Positions 13,771-28,502 are shown, counted from the first letter of the stretch. The stretch: DNA of 64,000 bases from Camillea tinctor (GCA_022578605.1 MU394085.1:62001-126000), one strand, 5' to 3'. Numbers and translations are program-made. Notes: a model not told the origin generated them from the letters alone.

Positions 13771-14900
13771 ACTACGGTGAAGACGCTTAGAGGCGCCAAG
13801 TTGGAAGGAATAACAAAACCACACAAACTAGAATGGTGGTTTTGCTGACGACCTTTTCTTTTTCTTTTCAATAAACCGTTGGTTTTTCAATGTCTAGAGA
13901 TTTCTTGCAGCCCACTGATTTTGTTTTTCTCTCTCTTTCTTATCTCGCTTCTGCTGTTCAGATATAGACAATAGTCGACTTAATAATGCAGGTGAGATGG
14001 CAAACTGTGACCATGACAAGACTCCTCTCAGTTCCAGTAGAACCCGGCAGAGAGGAGAGCAAGACAGGTGGTTGGGCACAGAAGCGGTATTATGACCAAC
14101 ACAGACGTCAATAAATACACGCCGTAATTCCGATGCCTGAGTGAGAACAGGCCAAGCTAGAACTTAGCAAAAAGGTTAGACTCCAGGCCGAGGTAATGCA
14201 ACAAGTATGTTGAGGGAAGATGAGAGATGAGGGATGAGAAAGATGAGTTTGCGTGAAGAGAGAGAAGGGAATAGACACAGAGAGTAAAAAGGTTTTAAAA
14301 GTATGTCAAACAAGGAACGAATTGAAGAAGTTTTGGTATTGTTATGATGTTGGTGATAAGTGGCGGAGGGGGGGAGGGGGGGAAGAAAGGAGGGAGAGGG
14401 AAAGAGGAAGAATTATGATGTTGAGCTAAAAGTAAAGTAGAATAAAATAAAATAGGGTCAGGTTTATGAGAAAAGAAGAATAAAAAATAAAAAATAAAAT
14501 AAAAAATAAAAAAAGAGTAGAGTTACTTGCAGAGAATAGCGGCGCAGAGAAATTGGGTGGAGAGGCGGGGCTAACCGCTGATAGTGGATGCTTAGGTGCT
14601 GGGTGCTAGAACTGTAACTGGAACGGGAACTGGGACTGGAACTTTGGGTAGATAGAGATAGGTATGTGTAAGTACGCAAGGTGTGTGGTGTATGGTGGGT
14701 GGTGTGTGTATGGTATGTGTAGGGTGGTAGTAACAGTGGTTGGTGGTAACAAATAGTAGCAGTAACGGGCAGTAGAAGGGGGAATAGGTTGTAGTAGGTT
14801 AGGCTGGTTAGGTTGGTACTGGCAGTAATAACGATGGGTGGTGGTGGTTACGGACGGGGCGGAGTTCTTTAGTGTATGAAATGTGGTGTAGGTTATGTAT
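13771..14900 (-). other. upstream leader/promoter region of the Zn2Cys6 gene
   Basis: No gene is supported. Read on the minus strand, 14550-14870 is a long C/T- and CCA-rich stretch of the kind seen around fungal transcription starts, so the regulator may have a long 5' leader. A possible splice donor (GCAAGTAACT, minus strand, near 14525) could belong to a leader intron. Position 14340-14410 holds G/A-rich tracts and 14465-14515 an AAAATAA-type low-complexity run. Leader length is an inference. Confidence 0.35.
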
Positions 14901-17437
14901 GTACCTTACCTACCTCCTAGTACCGGGACAAGCCCAGCCAGCGCCTGATACTTCTATAAACGAGGGCGGGATGACCCTTGGGGGCCGCAGCACGCAGGGT
15001 GTAAAAAAAAAAACCGAACTAAAACTAAAAAAACTAAAAGGTAGCCTGTTAGCTTCAGCTGGAAACGGGGGGCCCTAGGCAAAATAGAAACAAGTGATAT
15101 AATAATAAAACCGACAGGGTGTACTAGATCTTAGAAAATTAATAATAAACCCATGGGACCAACCCCGACTCAGGCTCCCGGCAAGTACAATATACTTTTA
15201 ATACTTGTCTTTTTCTTGGTGTTGTTCACTCCCCCCAGTCTTAAGAATACGCATCTTATTTCCTGATCAGGGAAAGTAAACCAAAAAAATAAAAATAAAA
15301 ATAAAAAGGGAATATGATAATGGAAGGGAAAAAAAAAGAATACACATATAATAACAACCATATTATATATTCCCAATGAAACAGATAAACGGATGAATCT
15401 CAAAACAACCGTGAGAGAAATCAACAACTAATATGGACTTTTCAACAAAACATGATTTAGAAAATTAAAAAAGGGTATGAATATCGAGGAAGTAGAAAAT
15501 AAATATTGCAAATAACAGACAGACGTATACAAAAACAATCAAAAGAAGCCCAGAACTTAAGGGGGGTTTGAGAGGATAGAATAAAAAGGGGATTGGTTAT
15601 AATGCTTGTTTCAGGAAATACTCGTTGCAATGCAGTTTTGAGGGGTTAAATCGAGAATGGTGAAGTAGAACTACCACTAGGTGTAAAACTGCCACCACCA
15701 CTATTACTATCACCTAAACTATAGGGGCGTAGGGTGGTGTAGCTTTCAATATTCAAGGTGAGGGCAGGTTATGTGATTGTGTATGCAGCCACACATCATC
15801 TATCGAAACACTTCCAGCAATGATGCTGACGATGATGACTTGGTGCCCATAGCATGCAAAACCATGATCATAGCATAGCATGGCAATGGGTCCTTAGATA
15901 GGCCCGGCCAATTTGCTCGCATGACAAGGCTGATATAATAGACCGGCTGTTAAAGCAAGGAATTAAACATGAACCCTGACGTACCTTCTGGTGCGTGCAC
16001 CCTCGTCTAATGTGCGTGCTTGTAGTATGTGTATAATATGTATGTGTGTAAGAGCAGGTTAAGAATCGTGATAACGAGATTGGTCGGAGAAAAAAAAAAC
16101 CAATTATTCGGTTATTTGTTTTCTGTTTTCCCTGTCTTTTCCCCCTCTTCCTTTCTCGACCTCTTTCTCCGGATAGGAGATTTTTTGGATCTATAAAATT
16201 GATCAAGATTCGGGAACAACACTATGGGTCAAACCCCCTTTTTTTGTCTGCTGTTGATGTGCCCAGGGTTCTAGTTTAAAAACAGACTTGTTAATATGTA
16301 CCATCACGGTTTTCCCTCTCGTCTTTTTTAGTTCGACGGGGGATTCTTTTTTGTTCACGGATGTAAGCGCACCTCAACCTAGTGACTAGTTTCTGGGGTG
16401 GACTGAGGCTATGAGACACACCAGCTGGGAAAACCGGGACCGATGACGGATCAAACTCGTGGTTCTGTTAGTTAACTTAGTCCATAGACTAGACAGCTCT
16501 TTGGGATCAGCTAGTAGAATGGACTAGCAAGCCACTAGCCGAGGATTCAATCGAATAAATAGTCGTGTCCGATTTTGGTATCTCTTTGTATTGGTCAAGT
16601 GCTGGATGAGCTGAAGGCGTTTGCCCACCCTGTCTAGATGATGGTTGTTCTCTCTACCCGTTAAGGGAGGGTGGATGAGGACAGCCGTAGGAGTAAGCAA
16701 GTTTTAGGAAGGCGATTTGTAGTCGTAGTTTTTTTTTCTCTCTTAGTAATGGTAGTATTATTGGCAAAAGGGGAATCGGAAAAAATATGATTGAATAAGG
16801 TAGGAAAAGCAAAATAAGCGACGAGACTAAAAAATAAAATAGAAATAAAATAATAATATTCGCGATACGATATAGGGAAGCGGGCAGTGGAATGGATCTC
16901 TGGCTACTAAGTTGGGTCGTACGAGTTGGTTGAAAAGAGAAGAACCATCGAATGGGAGAATTTGAAAAGGCCAATCTTGTACCAAACAAGTCAAGTCTAG
17001 GTTAGCTTGCGGATACCCGTCTGGTTGGTACCGGAATGTGTAGGCCGCATAAATGGCCGCAGACAAGTGCGTTTAAATGATTTTGGTGGATTGCGGACTG
17101 AGCACTCCTGGGACTGTGTGGATTGTGGATTTGATTGTGAACCGCACCGCAAATCCAACTCTGCCTTTCCCGTCCGTCCGTCCCTTCTGGCCGTCTTCTC
17201 GCTCCAGAAATGATTTTTGATGGTGGAGGGGTGTTAACACTGGTGATGAGAATGATAACGACGATGATGATGAAAACCTCCTTATTCTGACTTTGATTTG
17301 AATATCCAACTTGTAGGTTTCCTCTTTACTATTTGTTACTTGGCGTTAAGAGAGTATAGTTTGCAGGCGATTTACCTACTACGGATTGTGTGCTCCCCCC
17401 TTTTTCGATTTGGCTTCTTTTCTTCCTATGTTCTCTT

Positions 17438-17476
17438 TTCTTCTTCTTCTTCTTCTTCTTCTTCTTCTTCTTCTTC
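17438..17476. repeat. (TTC)13 microsatellite
   Basis: Thirteen uninterrupted TTC units in gene-free DNA. The apparent serine-rich reading frame across it is an artefact of the repeat. Confidence 0.95.
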
Positions 17477-20380
17477 TCTTGCTTTCTCCCCTCTTGTGTA
17501 TCGTCTCTTTCAATGTAATAGTTTCAAGACCTTAAGTTTCGCAAGCGCTTAAATTCTGCAAACCCCCTGGTATCAATCTCTAATCCCCTTTGCTATCTTG
17601 GCGAGATGTGGTGATGCCCGGATTAGGTTCACGCCGTATTATTGTTGCGCAGTCCTCGGGGCACAATACGGCAAGTAAGGTTTTCGATCAAATGTAATTG
17701 TAATCCTTCGCTTGGCCTCATGTATTTTTATCTGTAAATGTCTGTATCTTTTTTTTTTCTCTCCTTCTCTCCCCCCGTAACTTGTCGGTCCGGTAAGTCG
17801 TAGTTAGTAAGGTGTCTAAGCCCCGGAATGAGGAATGCGGATATGCTGCCGGTTGACGTGGCCGACCCTAGATCCTCGATGCTGCAGCAGTAATGCCTTG
17901 CTTGCTCCCGTTGCCGGGAGCATGAACCACGTCCAGTAGGGTATTCGTAAGACGGTCGGTCAGTCGATCGGCGACACAATTCGATCAGATCTATGCTACC
18001 AGACGAAACGGTTGCTGACCAAGTTGCGCAATGGTATGCAGTTAAGGGCAGAACTATGGCTTGTTATACGTGGAGAGGTCGAGACGATCGGGTGCGAGAC
18101 TTATAATGATATTGGTGGGGCGGGTGAGCCTTTTCCTTATTCTGTCAATCTTCTTCTATTCCTTGGCCGGTATTCTCTTACAGCACGGCCTCCTCCTCAT
18201 GCATGTACATGTACCGGGAGCGTCTTATGGAGGGCCCTAGTCACTCTGTCAAGTGACTTTGTACAGTACTTTGAGAGAAAGATGTGTGTGTCTAGAGACC
18301 GATCCTTCAAGCTCAGCGGTGATCCTTCAGCCCTTAGGCTTGGGCCTGCAGACACCCATACAGACACACACTCTCTCTCACTCACGCGCACACACACGCA
18401 CCTACACTCTTGCTGGCCAACACCCGATGCACGCAACGCAGAGCGGGTGAGTCCTTTCGGGTTAATATGACTGGGGGTGACTTGTCAGCTAATCACGATG
18501 CCGATACTCGTCCCAAGGCTCTGGCTCCCAGCGTTTTGCTTTTCTTCCCCCTCTCACTCTCCCTCTCTCTCTATCTAGGTAGTGTAGACCAGGGTGGGCG
18601 TGTCCCTTTCCTTGGGTGTGCCCGCCTGTTTGCTCACACACCGCTGCTTTTGTTCGATCAACACCTGCCTAGCCGAGCTCGTTGGTTGGTCTGGACGTTG
18701 GTTATAAACCCCTGCGAGTCTCCGCAAGCTTCCCAATGCGTTAAGGATGGGGAATCCAAGCGCCCGTCCCACTACAAGCGTATGTATGTATGTAGCTAGT
18801 GCGTCCTCTGGAACAGGAATGCGGCAAGCAAGGGAGGGCGGGCGGATAGATCCCAACGTGGTGGCTCGACGGGGTGGCCCGAAGCTCGATCAACGGCTGC
18901 TGCACTTGGCCCAGCTCAGCCCAGCCCAGAACGGCACCACACAAAGTCCCTCACTTTTGCAACACGGCAATGGGTAAATGCTGCCGAATCAACTCGCGGG
19001 CCGGCTGACGCAGTAGCGCTGCTCAGTAATAAAAAAAATATGCGAACAAATCGGCTGAGAAATCCGAAGATATCTACCTCAAGATTACAGAGTCGACGAT
19101 AACAGATGCTGCGGACAGGCTTTAGAAATGCCCGGTAAACAAGTTGTATTGAATTCTTTTGCCTTATTGAGCCAGAAGGAAGCACGCTCTGCCGCACACC
19201 CTGACTTGGGAAATTCTCGACGGCTTCCAGACGCCGACCGTGGCTTGTAATGCGTAATATTTTCGGCAAGCTAGTCCAGGGTCTCGTCAGGGATCTAGGA
19301 GTTATGGATGGAAACGGGACACCGCCTTGACGTTTGTGATAAGACGCAAACGAAGCTCGTTCGTTTTGGGTAGCGTGTGTTGGTGGTGACTGTACACTTT
19401 GTAAACCTGTCCTGAAGTCGGTTAGAGCTTCTGGGCTGGATGGAATGATTCTGGACTTTGCGGAGCATATATAGCAGACTGGATATGGGACCGGGATATA
19501 GTGAGGTCAAGATGGAGAACGAGGGATGTCGTCTGAGCTACCCAACAACGATGCAACAAGCTGATTGCCCTTTTTGGCGTCGACACCTTTTATCTATATC
19601 TGACGCTTCTTCCCTCGCGGGCCTCCAAAACGTGTCTACTATATATTATATTCAGTATCCAGGCGGAACCATTTTCTCCTGAGCCCCAGTTGGTGCGAAA
19701 TCCCGACTAATAAGAACGAATTGGTGTGCTACCGGCGAAAGCAACGCAACTAAACCCGTCACACAAGACGTCTACAAACGGCTGCTGTACCGTATTCAGA
19801 AAAAGAAAATGAGAATGAGAGGCTTATCCCTGAAGTCGCATGGACAACAATGTAATACAGACAGCATACACAATGTAGTACCTACAGTCGGTGAAGATGG
19901 TACAAACGAAGCTCAACGGAGGTTCCGAGGCTATATCACTCTTCTCGTAAGGGGGTTGCACGCATGATAAGTAAGCCGTGCAGCCCTGTGGGTTGGCTTA
20001 TAACGGGTTGGGCTGAGGTTCTGGTGCACGTAAGGGTGGGTGTGGTGAGTGTAAGGTATTGCTTCTGCATGTGGCATAAGTAGTACTCCCGGTCGAGGAT
20101 CCCCAGGATCGTGTAAAAAAGCAACTACGGACGGAACCTTTCTCTCCACCCTGCCGCCACATTTCCGCCCATCGCGACTTTGAACCATTCCTTGGGTGTT
20201 GGAGGCTCGATGTGGACATGGGTCTGGTTCCACTCAGCCGAAAAAGGTTGGCCAAGTCGCACCGGTACAGCACAAACAGCACAATGTAGAGAGACCTTGA
20301 AAGACCCCCCTGGTCAGTCCCTAGCACGTCAGCCGCGGCCTCGTCCTTCTGTGGGGTGCAGACCAGGTTGTAGGGGACCC

Positions 20381-20440
20381 GGGGGGAGGGGGAGGGGAAG
20401 AAGGGGAAGGGGAAAGGAAGGGGAAGGGGAAGGGGGAAAA
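20381..20440. repeat. GGGGAA-type poly-purine tract
   Basis: Sixty bases made almost only of G and A, with at least eight runs of three or more G. It could fold as a G-quadruplex or triplex. No gene lies next to it. Confidence 0.85.
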
Positions 20441-22987
20441 GTCATAGCCCATCTATGTATTTAATACACCATGGGTTCGCAGACTTCCCCGATGGAGGGT
20501 CACTTCAGGGAAACACATCACAATACGAGTTTAGATTAGATAGATCATGGTCATGTTTCAACTCGTGTAATATCATCCCACTCCTATATCACCCTACCCT
20601 TCCCTGCTCTACTAGTTATTCTAAGAATTTGGCGTGCAGTAGCCAACGTTATCTGTGATCGAGTAGCTAGCCGACGCGGAAGAGCCAGTGAGCAGGATTT
20701 GACGGCTTGTAGTACGGTATATGCTAGGCGAGGAACGAAAAAGGTATAAGGACTTGAATTATAGAAAATCAGGCCATCTCCCTCAGGAAGAGGAAGAGGG
20801 GAGGGTATACAGAAATGGTGGGTTTGATGTTTTTCTGTCTTTTTTCTTTTTTCTTTTTTTTTCCAACCATGTTTCACTCCAACGTAAATCATCCTCCACA
20901 TGACCTTTATGATTATAAGACGGGGCCCTGGTTCAGAACTTTCCGAGCCCGAGTTCAGCTGGGTTGAAATAGACACTAGTTAGGTCTAGGATGCATAAGG
21001 GATCGGGCCCATACAGGCGGGACAGCGTAATCACAAGAGGGGGAAGAATTCGATCGTGGAGGTGGGATTCTTGGTGCTTCCATTCGGGATGATGAAATAA
21101 AGAAGATCAAGAAGAAGGAAGTGAGTAAGTTCTGCAAATCCCAAGCTCCATTGGTCGTACAATTGAATGTTCCAGCCCTCGCCTCTCTTGCCTTTCCCTC
21201 CACTCCCCTCCACTCCCCTTCCCCTCTCCCCCCTTTTCGCCCCTCCAATCGTCATCCCCTCCTCGTCATTGATCGTCACCGTCCCTCACCCTACCAGCCT
21301 ACGAACGACACCTACCCTACCTGGACTTAGACGACTTACCAAACAAAACGTGCAATACCACGTTTACTGCCGCATCACACACATGGCTTTTTCGGAACGC
21401 TCGATGCAGGCCGGCACGAATTGGTATGATCTTCAGCACGGTTTAGGTCGGGATTGACCTTGTTCTGGCCAGTTGATTAATTTTACCGTAAGCTGGCTTT
21501 TCCCTGACTTGGATTGTCACGCGGCTCAGCCCAACATGGCCGTGCCCTGATTTTACGTGACAGGCGATGGGTATGCACATTCCAACGCCCGCCATTTTGC
21601 GCCGGATATCATGTCAAGCGACCTCGACTTATCATATGAACAAGTGAGTCAGTCAATGGATGAGTGAATGAATGAACTTCGTCTACACACCTGTAAGAGA
21701 GAGGCAGAGGCGCATAATCGTATCGTATAGTATCGTATACCGACGACTCTCCTTTCTTCCCACAAAGCTATGCGTGATTATTGCTGCGGCCTTCCCACCC
21801 TCCATCATCATCAGCATCATCAAGAAAGAGGCTAGGTAGTACGGCTAGCTAAGTAGGGTATTTTGGCTTTCAGGGCCGAAATCCTCTATCCTTTCGTTTG
21901 GTAATGTTCGAGCCGAACCGGACGATTCCATTGGTTCTGCCAAAGATTCGGGTCCTCGAATCTGGTTAAAGCCACGCAGGGCGGCAGCGCCCAGCGGCAA
22001 TGCGCGCAAGGGAGCAACGAAGGCACGCCAGAGGCATGGGCTTGGGATGCATTATGGAAGCCAAGCTGCCAAATCAACAGGGGGGTAAGAGACCAGGGGA
22101 CGGAATAAGAAGGATGAGGAAGAGGGAGGGGGGGTATACACATCAGCAAGTTAAAGGAAACCAAAAAAAGGAACAGACCGTCATCATTATCATAATCATC
22201 ACCGTCAATTCTCAGTTAAGTTTGTCTCTTCGCGCACACACTCACACTTACACTCGCACTCACACACTCAAACACGCACATTCTTACTTACCGTCTGTCA
22301 TACCCGGCCTGCTGCTGCCGCCGCCGCTAACTATGTGTGTATGTATATATATGTATGTACTGCTGACAGCAATAGGCGGAGTGGAGGGGTGCACGCTCAC
22401 GATGTCATGGATCCATGTACATACCTACTGTAAGTTAATTCCCCCCTCCCCATGTCCATGCCCATGCCAGAACGCAACAAATGTCATCATAGCTCGATGG
22501 GAGTCTGCGGCATTCATGATGTGCCATCCTTGCAGCGTGCTTCCTCCATCCGTCTTTCCCCTTCCGCAGCACCCGAGAGGTCCATGGCCTCTAGTGCTAA
22601 GTCCTTCTCTTTTTCGAACCGGCCAGTTCGCTGCTGATGGTGGTTCGTGTTCTTCTTGGTACCACCGAAAAGGGGTGTGCCCGGCGATGCGCGTTAAAAA
22701 AAGTTTGTGATGCATGTGTTGCCTGCCCACCTCTCACCGTTGAGAATCCAACATCTCACCCCTTCTTCACCACACACCACCACCACTACCATCATCACCA
22801 TCACCCATGTGTGTCGCAATATCCTTACCCATAGGGCCGGAAGGTACTGTACAACGATGCAGCCCAACCTTGCATATCCGCACGCTAGTCAGAGATTGTC
22901 CTTTTTTTTTTTCTTTTCTTTCCTTCTTCCCAACTCGTCTCTCATGCCCTCCTATGCCTCTCATTCTCTCTGTGTGTATATATATAA

Positions 22988-23012
22988 GTGTGTGTGTGTG
23001 TGTGTGTGTGGT
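22988..23012. repeat. (GT)n microsatellite
   Basis: An uninterrupted GT run of about 12 units, preceded by a short TA run and followed by GGTGG. Confidence 0.9.
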
Positions 23013-26000
23013 GGTACAGCCGTCGCCGAGTTCAGGCTTACTAGGCTCGCACTGCATCAACCAGTCCACCTGTTCGCAAAGTCCTCACCAGCGCCGTCTA
23101 GGTTAGTTAGTGTAGTTCTCCCTTTTTTTGCTTTTTCTGCAGCACCGACACAAAGGAGTCCAATCAGGTGTTATATCTTTGAGGTTCTACGTGTACAAGG
23201 TGGCTGATGGCTCTCGAGCCCCTGGCATATATACCCGACGGCAAGCGGAAGCGTGGAAAAGGGGAGGCACCGTAAAAGGGACTTCTTCGGTGTGTGGGGA
23301 AGAGAAACAAGACGCCCGCGGTTATGAGCGACGATGAATCACGATTCACATGCGCACACGTAAAACTATACTGCATTCGAGAATTAGCTAGTCATGGCAG
23401 CTCATCCAATAGCCACTCTTACAAGCACTTCAACCGCTATGAACGTGATCAATCGGCAATCCCATGAACAGGCCAATCGTCCTCGTTTGGTTCGCTTATA
23501 GGTGGTTCCTCGGACGAGTCAGCTTTCGATTCCTTCTCCCGTCTCATATACATAGTGTAGCTCCCACTGTCAGCGGCCCATGTTATCAGAATCTAGGGTA
23601 ACGCATGGGCGTGTGCATCCGTCCCTTAGGCTCTTCCCGTCTTCGTACATATCCGCCCCCATTCGACCGCCGATCCATGTTCGTTGGATCGTTGGGTACG
23701 ATCCACTCACTCTACATGGCCACCTAGGTATGTCACCAATGCAATTTTGTACTCTTTTGATTCGAATTGCAGTAACCGTGCGGTTGTTGCAGTAGCCGTG
23801 TAACCAACCCTCACGATCGTTGTCGACACACATAGTGTTCACACACACACACATGCCATGCCCCCTCATGCCATCTCTCATGTTTCTCATCCCTCCGATA
23901 CAGTAAGGCTGTTTGTTGAGGAGGTGGTGTCGCATTAGGTATAGAATGCGAACTCCTTTTTAATTTTTCTTTCCTCTCGGCCGAGGGACTTTTGTATTGG
24001 ATGTACATAACCTACATACCTCTCCTCATCGACCACTTACTTGCCGTGCCCAGTTCAAATCATGTGCTTTGCCTGCTTACTTACATTAGGTATTTAACTG
24101 ACTAACTACCTATCCAAAGCACTTACTTAACCTAGGTATGTATCCATGTAGAGATCATCTTCAACAATTAAAAAAAAAAAAAAAAGAGTAGATATGGAAT
24201 GTAAAGGGTAATATGATTATGACCGTAAGCAACGAATTAGCTGAATCTAAAGGGCGGGGAAGGTTGGTTTTGCTGTCATCGTCATCATAAATCAGCCCTA
24301 CCATAATCTATCACAAGAGACGATGCTGTTGACACTGATCTCGCATTTATGCCTTCGAACTTGAAGAGGAGGGGCGGCTAGGCTGCATCAACTCACAAAC
24401 AATGGAGAAAACATTAGTTTCTTGTACGACATGGAACCTGTCTACTGCATATACATATAGCCTCCTGCAGATGGATCCTAATGGGCGATTGGGGGGTTTC
24501 GAAGAAAGCTCGCTGCGGCTGACCTGTCTTGTAACCCAACATCGACGAGCTTGGTATATAGGCGAACATATCAGAAACGACCACTGACTTTGGTGAGCGC
24601 TTCAGAATTAGTTGGTATGCAAGCACGGGGCACACGCATGATTAGTATACATATATTCGTGCATGGCTATCTTCGCCTGCATGATCTCAAACACAGTTAT
24701 ACATGAGACGGTATTGAAGTCAGCCAACCTATTATCACCTCCGTACTGAGGATTATATACCAGCCGTATGTTAACTGTAGTGTGCAACGACGGACGAGTA
24801 TACCTTCCGTCGTGTCATGCTACATCATGACGGAAAACGAAAGAGAAAAAAAGGGGGGGGATAAGTCCATTCCAAGCCGTAACGTACACGAATTACTCAA
24901 TCTTTGCACATAAACCTTGCTCTTTTCACATGAGTTCGAGCTAAATATATGTAAATCCAAAAGGACAACACAAAAGAATAAGAAACCATATTAAACCTGA
25001 CATCACGAATTGAGGTATTTTACGATATAAACTCAATACTACTTATATACTATTTATTAACAATTCTCGCAAACCAAGACCAGAAGCTCGAGGTTAATCT
25101 AAGTTAGATAATTCATTTAGCCGATGCTCATTCATATGTGTAATGTAGCATCGAGTTTGTGTAAAGAAATAGGTAGGTATCTTAATTGACAAAGTACCTA
25201 TATGTAGGAAGTCTGCGAACATTTTGATGATACCTACAGACTACCTACCTAATGTATTGTACCTAAAATAAACACACGTTTATGCAAAAGGTGATAAGAA
25301 TGTCTTAGTTGAACTACCCGGTTCCTTACCTACCTTAGGTAGGTAGGTAGTATCGCCAGGATCCAGGTCGGAGGGACTACCACTTACCAATCTTGAACAG
25401 ACCCGGGAACCTAACATTGCAGGTATAACTCGCTGAAACTCTCAGGTTTCTTTCTGTATATTCCCTCGTCGATTCTCATATCATAATCACGATCACGAAC
25501 ATCATTCTGATCGGACTAATAATATTGTATCAGGTTAGAATTATTCAAATTACTTAGCATCACACTTGCACTCACCGATGATAGTTGGTATGGTGTCTCA
25601 TATCACCTGTCATTTCTAAGGACGTAACATGTCCACGGCCCCTTTATTGAGAATGGCTAGACTGTAGCTTAACCCATGACTCTGAAGTTCAGGGTGGCCA
25701 CTTTGCGCTCCTGTAACGCGGGGGAGCTGTAACCGCGAAACATCCCACTAATGCCTCATTTGTTTCGTGTTCCGTCCATTCAGTCAACCCGACGAACTGG
25801 TACGATTCTTCTCCTTCCGTTTGCATGACTGAAATCACTTGCGATGGAAGAATAAAGCTAAGTGACTAATCCAGCACCTTTCCCCTATTGTTAATACGTG
25901 GATCGATAACTAGCTTTCAGTGTCCCAATAAGGATTTTAATGCTATGGGTTGTGATTTACGCTAAAGGACGGGCCGTCGGCAAGCTTCAGAATCTCCTTG

Positions 26001-27742
26001 GGCCTTCAAGCACTAAGAGAGACTCGGTAATTACTGATCTAGTGTATAAAAGAGATACCATGCCGTATTATCCGAAGACTTCTCTACTCTCCCGGTTTAC
26101 TACGCAGTACCTATTGCTTCTGGGGACGAACTGTCGTCACATCGAAAGACGTTTAGTGTACTTGTCTCACTGAGAATACGACAGTAAGAGAGGCCTTCAG
26201 GGTTCTGTTCAAGTCACACATCCTAGTATGTCAGTATACCCGACTGTCTAAATACTAGACATTTACAGAGCCGGCGACCCTTACTAGTCAAAGCGAATCT
26301 GCTAGGTTACTAGATGCCGTTTCCAGGTACTACCTAATCTACCTATGTGCAACAATGGGAGAGAATATTAGAGGGCTAATGATGGTGGGGACAAACCCAA
26401 ACCCCAAACTAGAACAGGAACAGTCAAGGCATATTCACCATAACACTCAGATAGCTCTCGTCATAATTCACATTTCCGATTGACACCGAAGATCATACAC
26501 GATGAGACGAAACCGGATCGCTTGCCAGGGGCGAGCGTCAATAATACAACGAGAAACCAAACATTGAATATATAATATATATAATATGTTGCTCTGAAGC
26601 TGACCAGCCGCGGGATCAAATACGGGCATATTTTCTACATATTCACGATAGCACCCTTAGGGGTTTTTTGTCCTTGCAAGTATAAGTCGTCGACCTTACG
26701 ACTTCAACACCATCGTTTGGAGGAACTAGAATGTTATGTTAGGTTCACCGGCCTCTGTCTACTAAATCTCAAGGATTTCCCAGTAGCATGGACGTATAGA
26801 TGACCATCCGGAAACAACCGTCTCTGGATGACGCTACATGGATTCCCCCCTCCTCCAGTAAACCGCCCTCTCCGCACTGGATTATCACAGAGCATGCTGG
26901 CAGTCTTCATCTATTTCGGCGGAATATGGTTCGACTAGGCCTCCGCCGCTGGCTAATCACGGCCTCCCCTCAAAGTCCAAGCATCGGGGTTCCCTTGCCT
27001 TGCTCCATCGCGCTGCATATCGACCCTCATGAGTTAGCAACGTATGGATGGCGATGAGGTAATTATCTAACAACTCTACCCAGCTAGCCTCGCTCGCCTT
27101 CGGGCAAGCTGCAAAGATCACATCAGGATTGCGTCCTGCAGCGGCAGCAGTAAACACGATGCACATTTTGACTAAACCTCGCGAGGCAGCAGCTAGCCTT
27201 CGCAGGCGGCTTCTCCGATCAATAGGAAGCGTCTTCACTCCTGTCCCTGCCTGCAACCATTCGAAAACAAATCATCCCCCCCTAGTGGGTCGAGCTGCGA
27301 GAACGGGACGCAAAACTTTGCTGGCAGACTCAGAGCCTATCGATGAGGGGGGATCTAGACAGCTAACTGACGTGATTCAACGCAGCATTGGCAAGAAAAA
27401 TAATAAACTGCTTTAGATATGCCATCGTGCCCGAAAGGACTAGCTACTGCTGAAGCCTTACGGGATGTAACGATAGCTTCAGTCACCGATCAACAATAAG
27501 AGCGAGAAGGGAGCATAGCTCCGGGAATTTTATTACTAATTACGTTCTATATCGATGCTTTTTTTGTCTTCCGTCTTAGTAACCAGGGCTCATGTATGGT
27601 CCCAGAGTCAAGTTTCACACTCTTGGCTACGACGGCGTCTAACACTACATTATGGTCCGAGAGAGGCTATATCAGCAAATAAAATACGCCTTATCTACTT
27701 CTCAAGGCGTCTAGGAGAGAGAAACCTTTTGTGTGTAGGGGG

Positions 27743-27762
27743 GAGAGAGAGAGAGAGAGAGA
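27743..27762. repeat. (GA)n microsatellite
   Basis: About ten GA units preceded by a G run, in gene-free DNA. Confidence 0.9.
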
Positions 27763-28461
27763 AGGGGTGCCGGTAACAGGACGACGATTTACTACCTATT
27801 AGGAGAGAGCCGCAGATAGCTAGTTGGGCGGGCTAACAACACATGGCTACGATTGCAAGCCCCTAGTATCTCCGCTACATATACACAGGCTTCTCGTGAT
27901 GTCAGAGCCAGACGATCTACGCAGCTGATACAAAGGCCTAGACCGGTAGCGAACACTGAGCAATTCCTTGACGCACATCCCCCCGGTTCTATAAGACGGA
28001 TTTATGTGGGAGAGAGTGCCGCTCATCATTGTCTAGCTACACGCTATGAGGAGAGTAGGTAGGACTAAGATCCATTTTCATTATAGGCTTTCCAGGAGAA
28101 GCAAGCTTCCGGTAGCTTCCCTGCGTACCACACACTTCCGACAGACACACAGACACTTTGTCCCATAACTACCTACCTAGTGTCGATACACTTAGATAGC
28201 TAAGTTAGAGATACGTGCTAACTACCTAGCTACCTGCGTAAGAGTGTAGTGCAGTATAAGGTACAATACATGCAAAAGTAAATAGATAGGTATTAGCTAC
28301 CGCACATGCTGTGTATGCAATGCATGCAGGATCCAAGCCCGTCTTCAGTCTCTGCAGATACTTTAAGCGAACCATGCAAAACCCCGTCTCGACAGATGTA
28401 TGTTTCTCGTTACGCTTCCCCTGGCCTTACTCTTGGTCCTCCTTGTTCTCTTACTACCTAC

Positions 28462-28463
<2 letters not shown>

Positions 28464-28501
<38 letters not shown>
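28464..28501. repeat. poly-G run abutting the assembly gap
   Basis: Thirty-eight consecutive G residues end the left contig edge. Such a run is a sequencing stop, and its length is unlikely to be exact. Confidence 0.9.
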
Positions 28502-28502
28502 C

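Larger units (their letters stand above)
14901..28463. other. 13.6-kb gene-free tract with microsatellites
   Basis: Nothing here is supportable as a gene. The larger frames (18012-18470, 19931-20327, 20584-20976, 22000-22710, 22707-23207) are built from CA, CT, GT or G/A repeats, are open on both strands, and lack splice-linked family motifs. Apart from a few AT-rich patches (15100-15560, 24100-25300) the base composition is balanced, so much of it does not look strongly RIP-mutated. CCTA/TAGG runs recur (for example 24000-24150 and 25170-25350). Protein-like but broken frames at 26800-27260 are listed under rejected items. Confidence 0.45.

Noticed and set aside
17298..17552. Ser-rich frame
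   Set aside because: Its Ser run is the (TTC)13 microsatellite.
22000..22710. 236-codon open frame on the plus strand
   Set aside because: Consists of CA, AT and CCT repeats with antisense frames also open; no domain and no codon bias.
26800..27260. Protein-like frames on both strands in the gene desert
   Set aside because: Each is under 100 codons, broken by stops, with no splice-linked continuation or recognised motif. Possibly a pseudogene, but not supportable.
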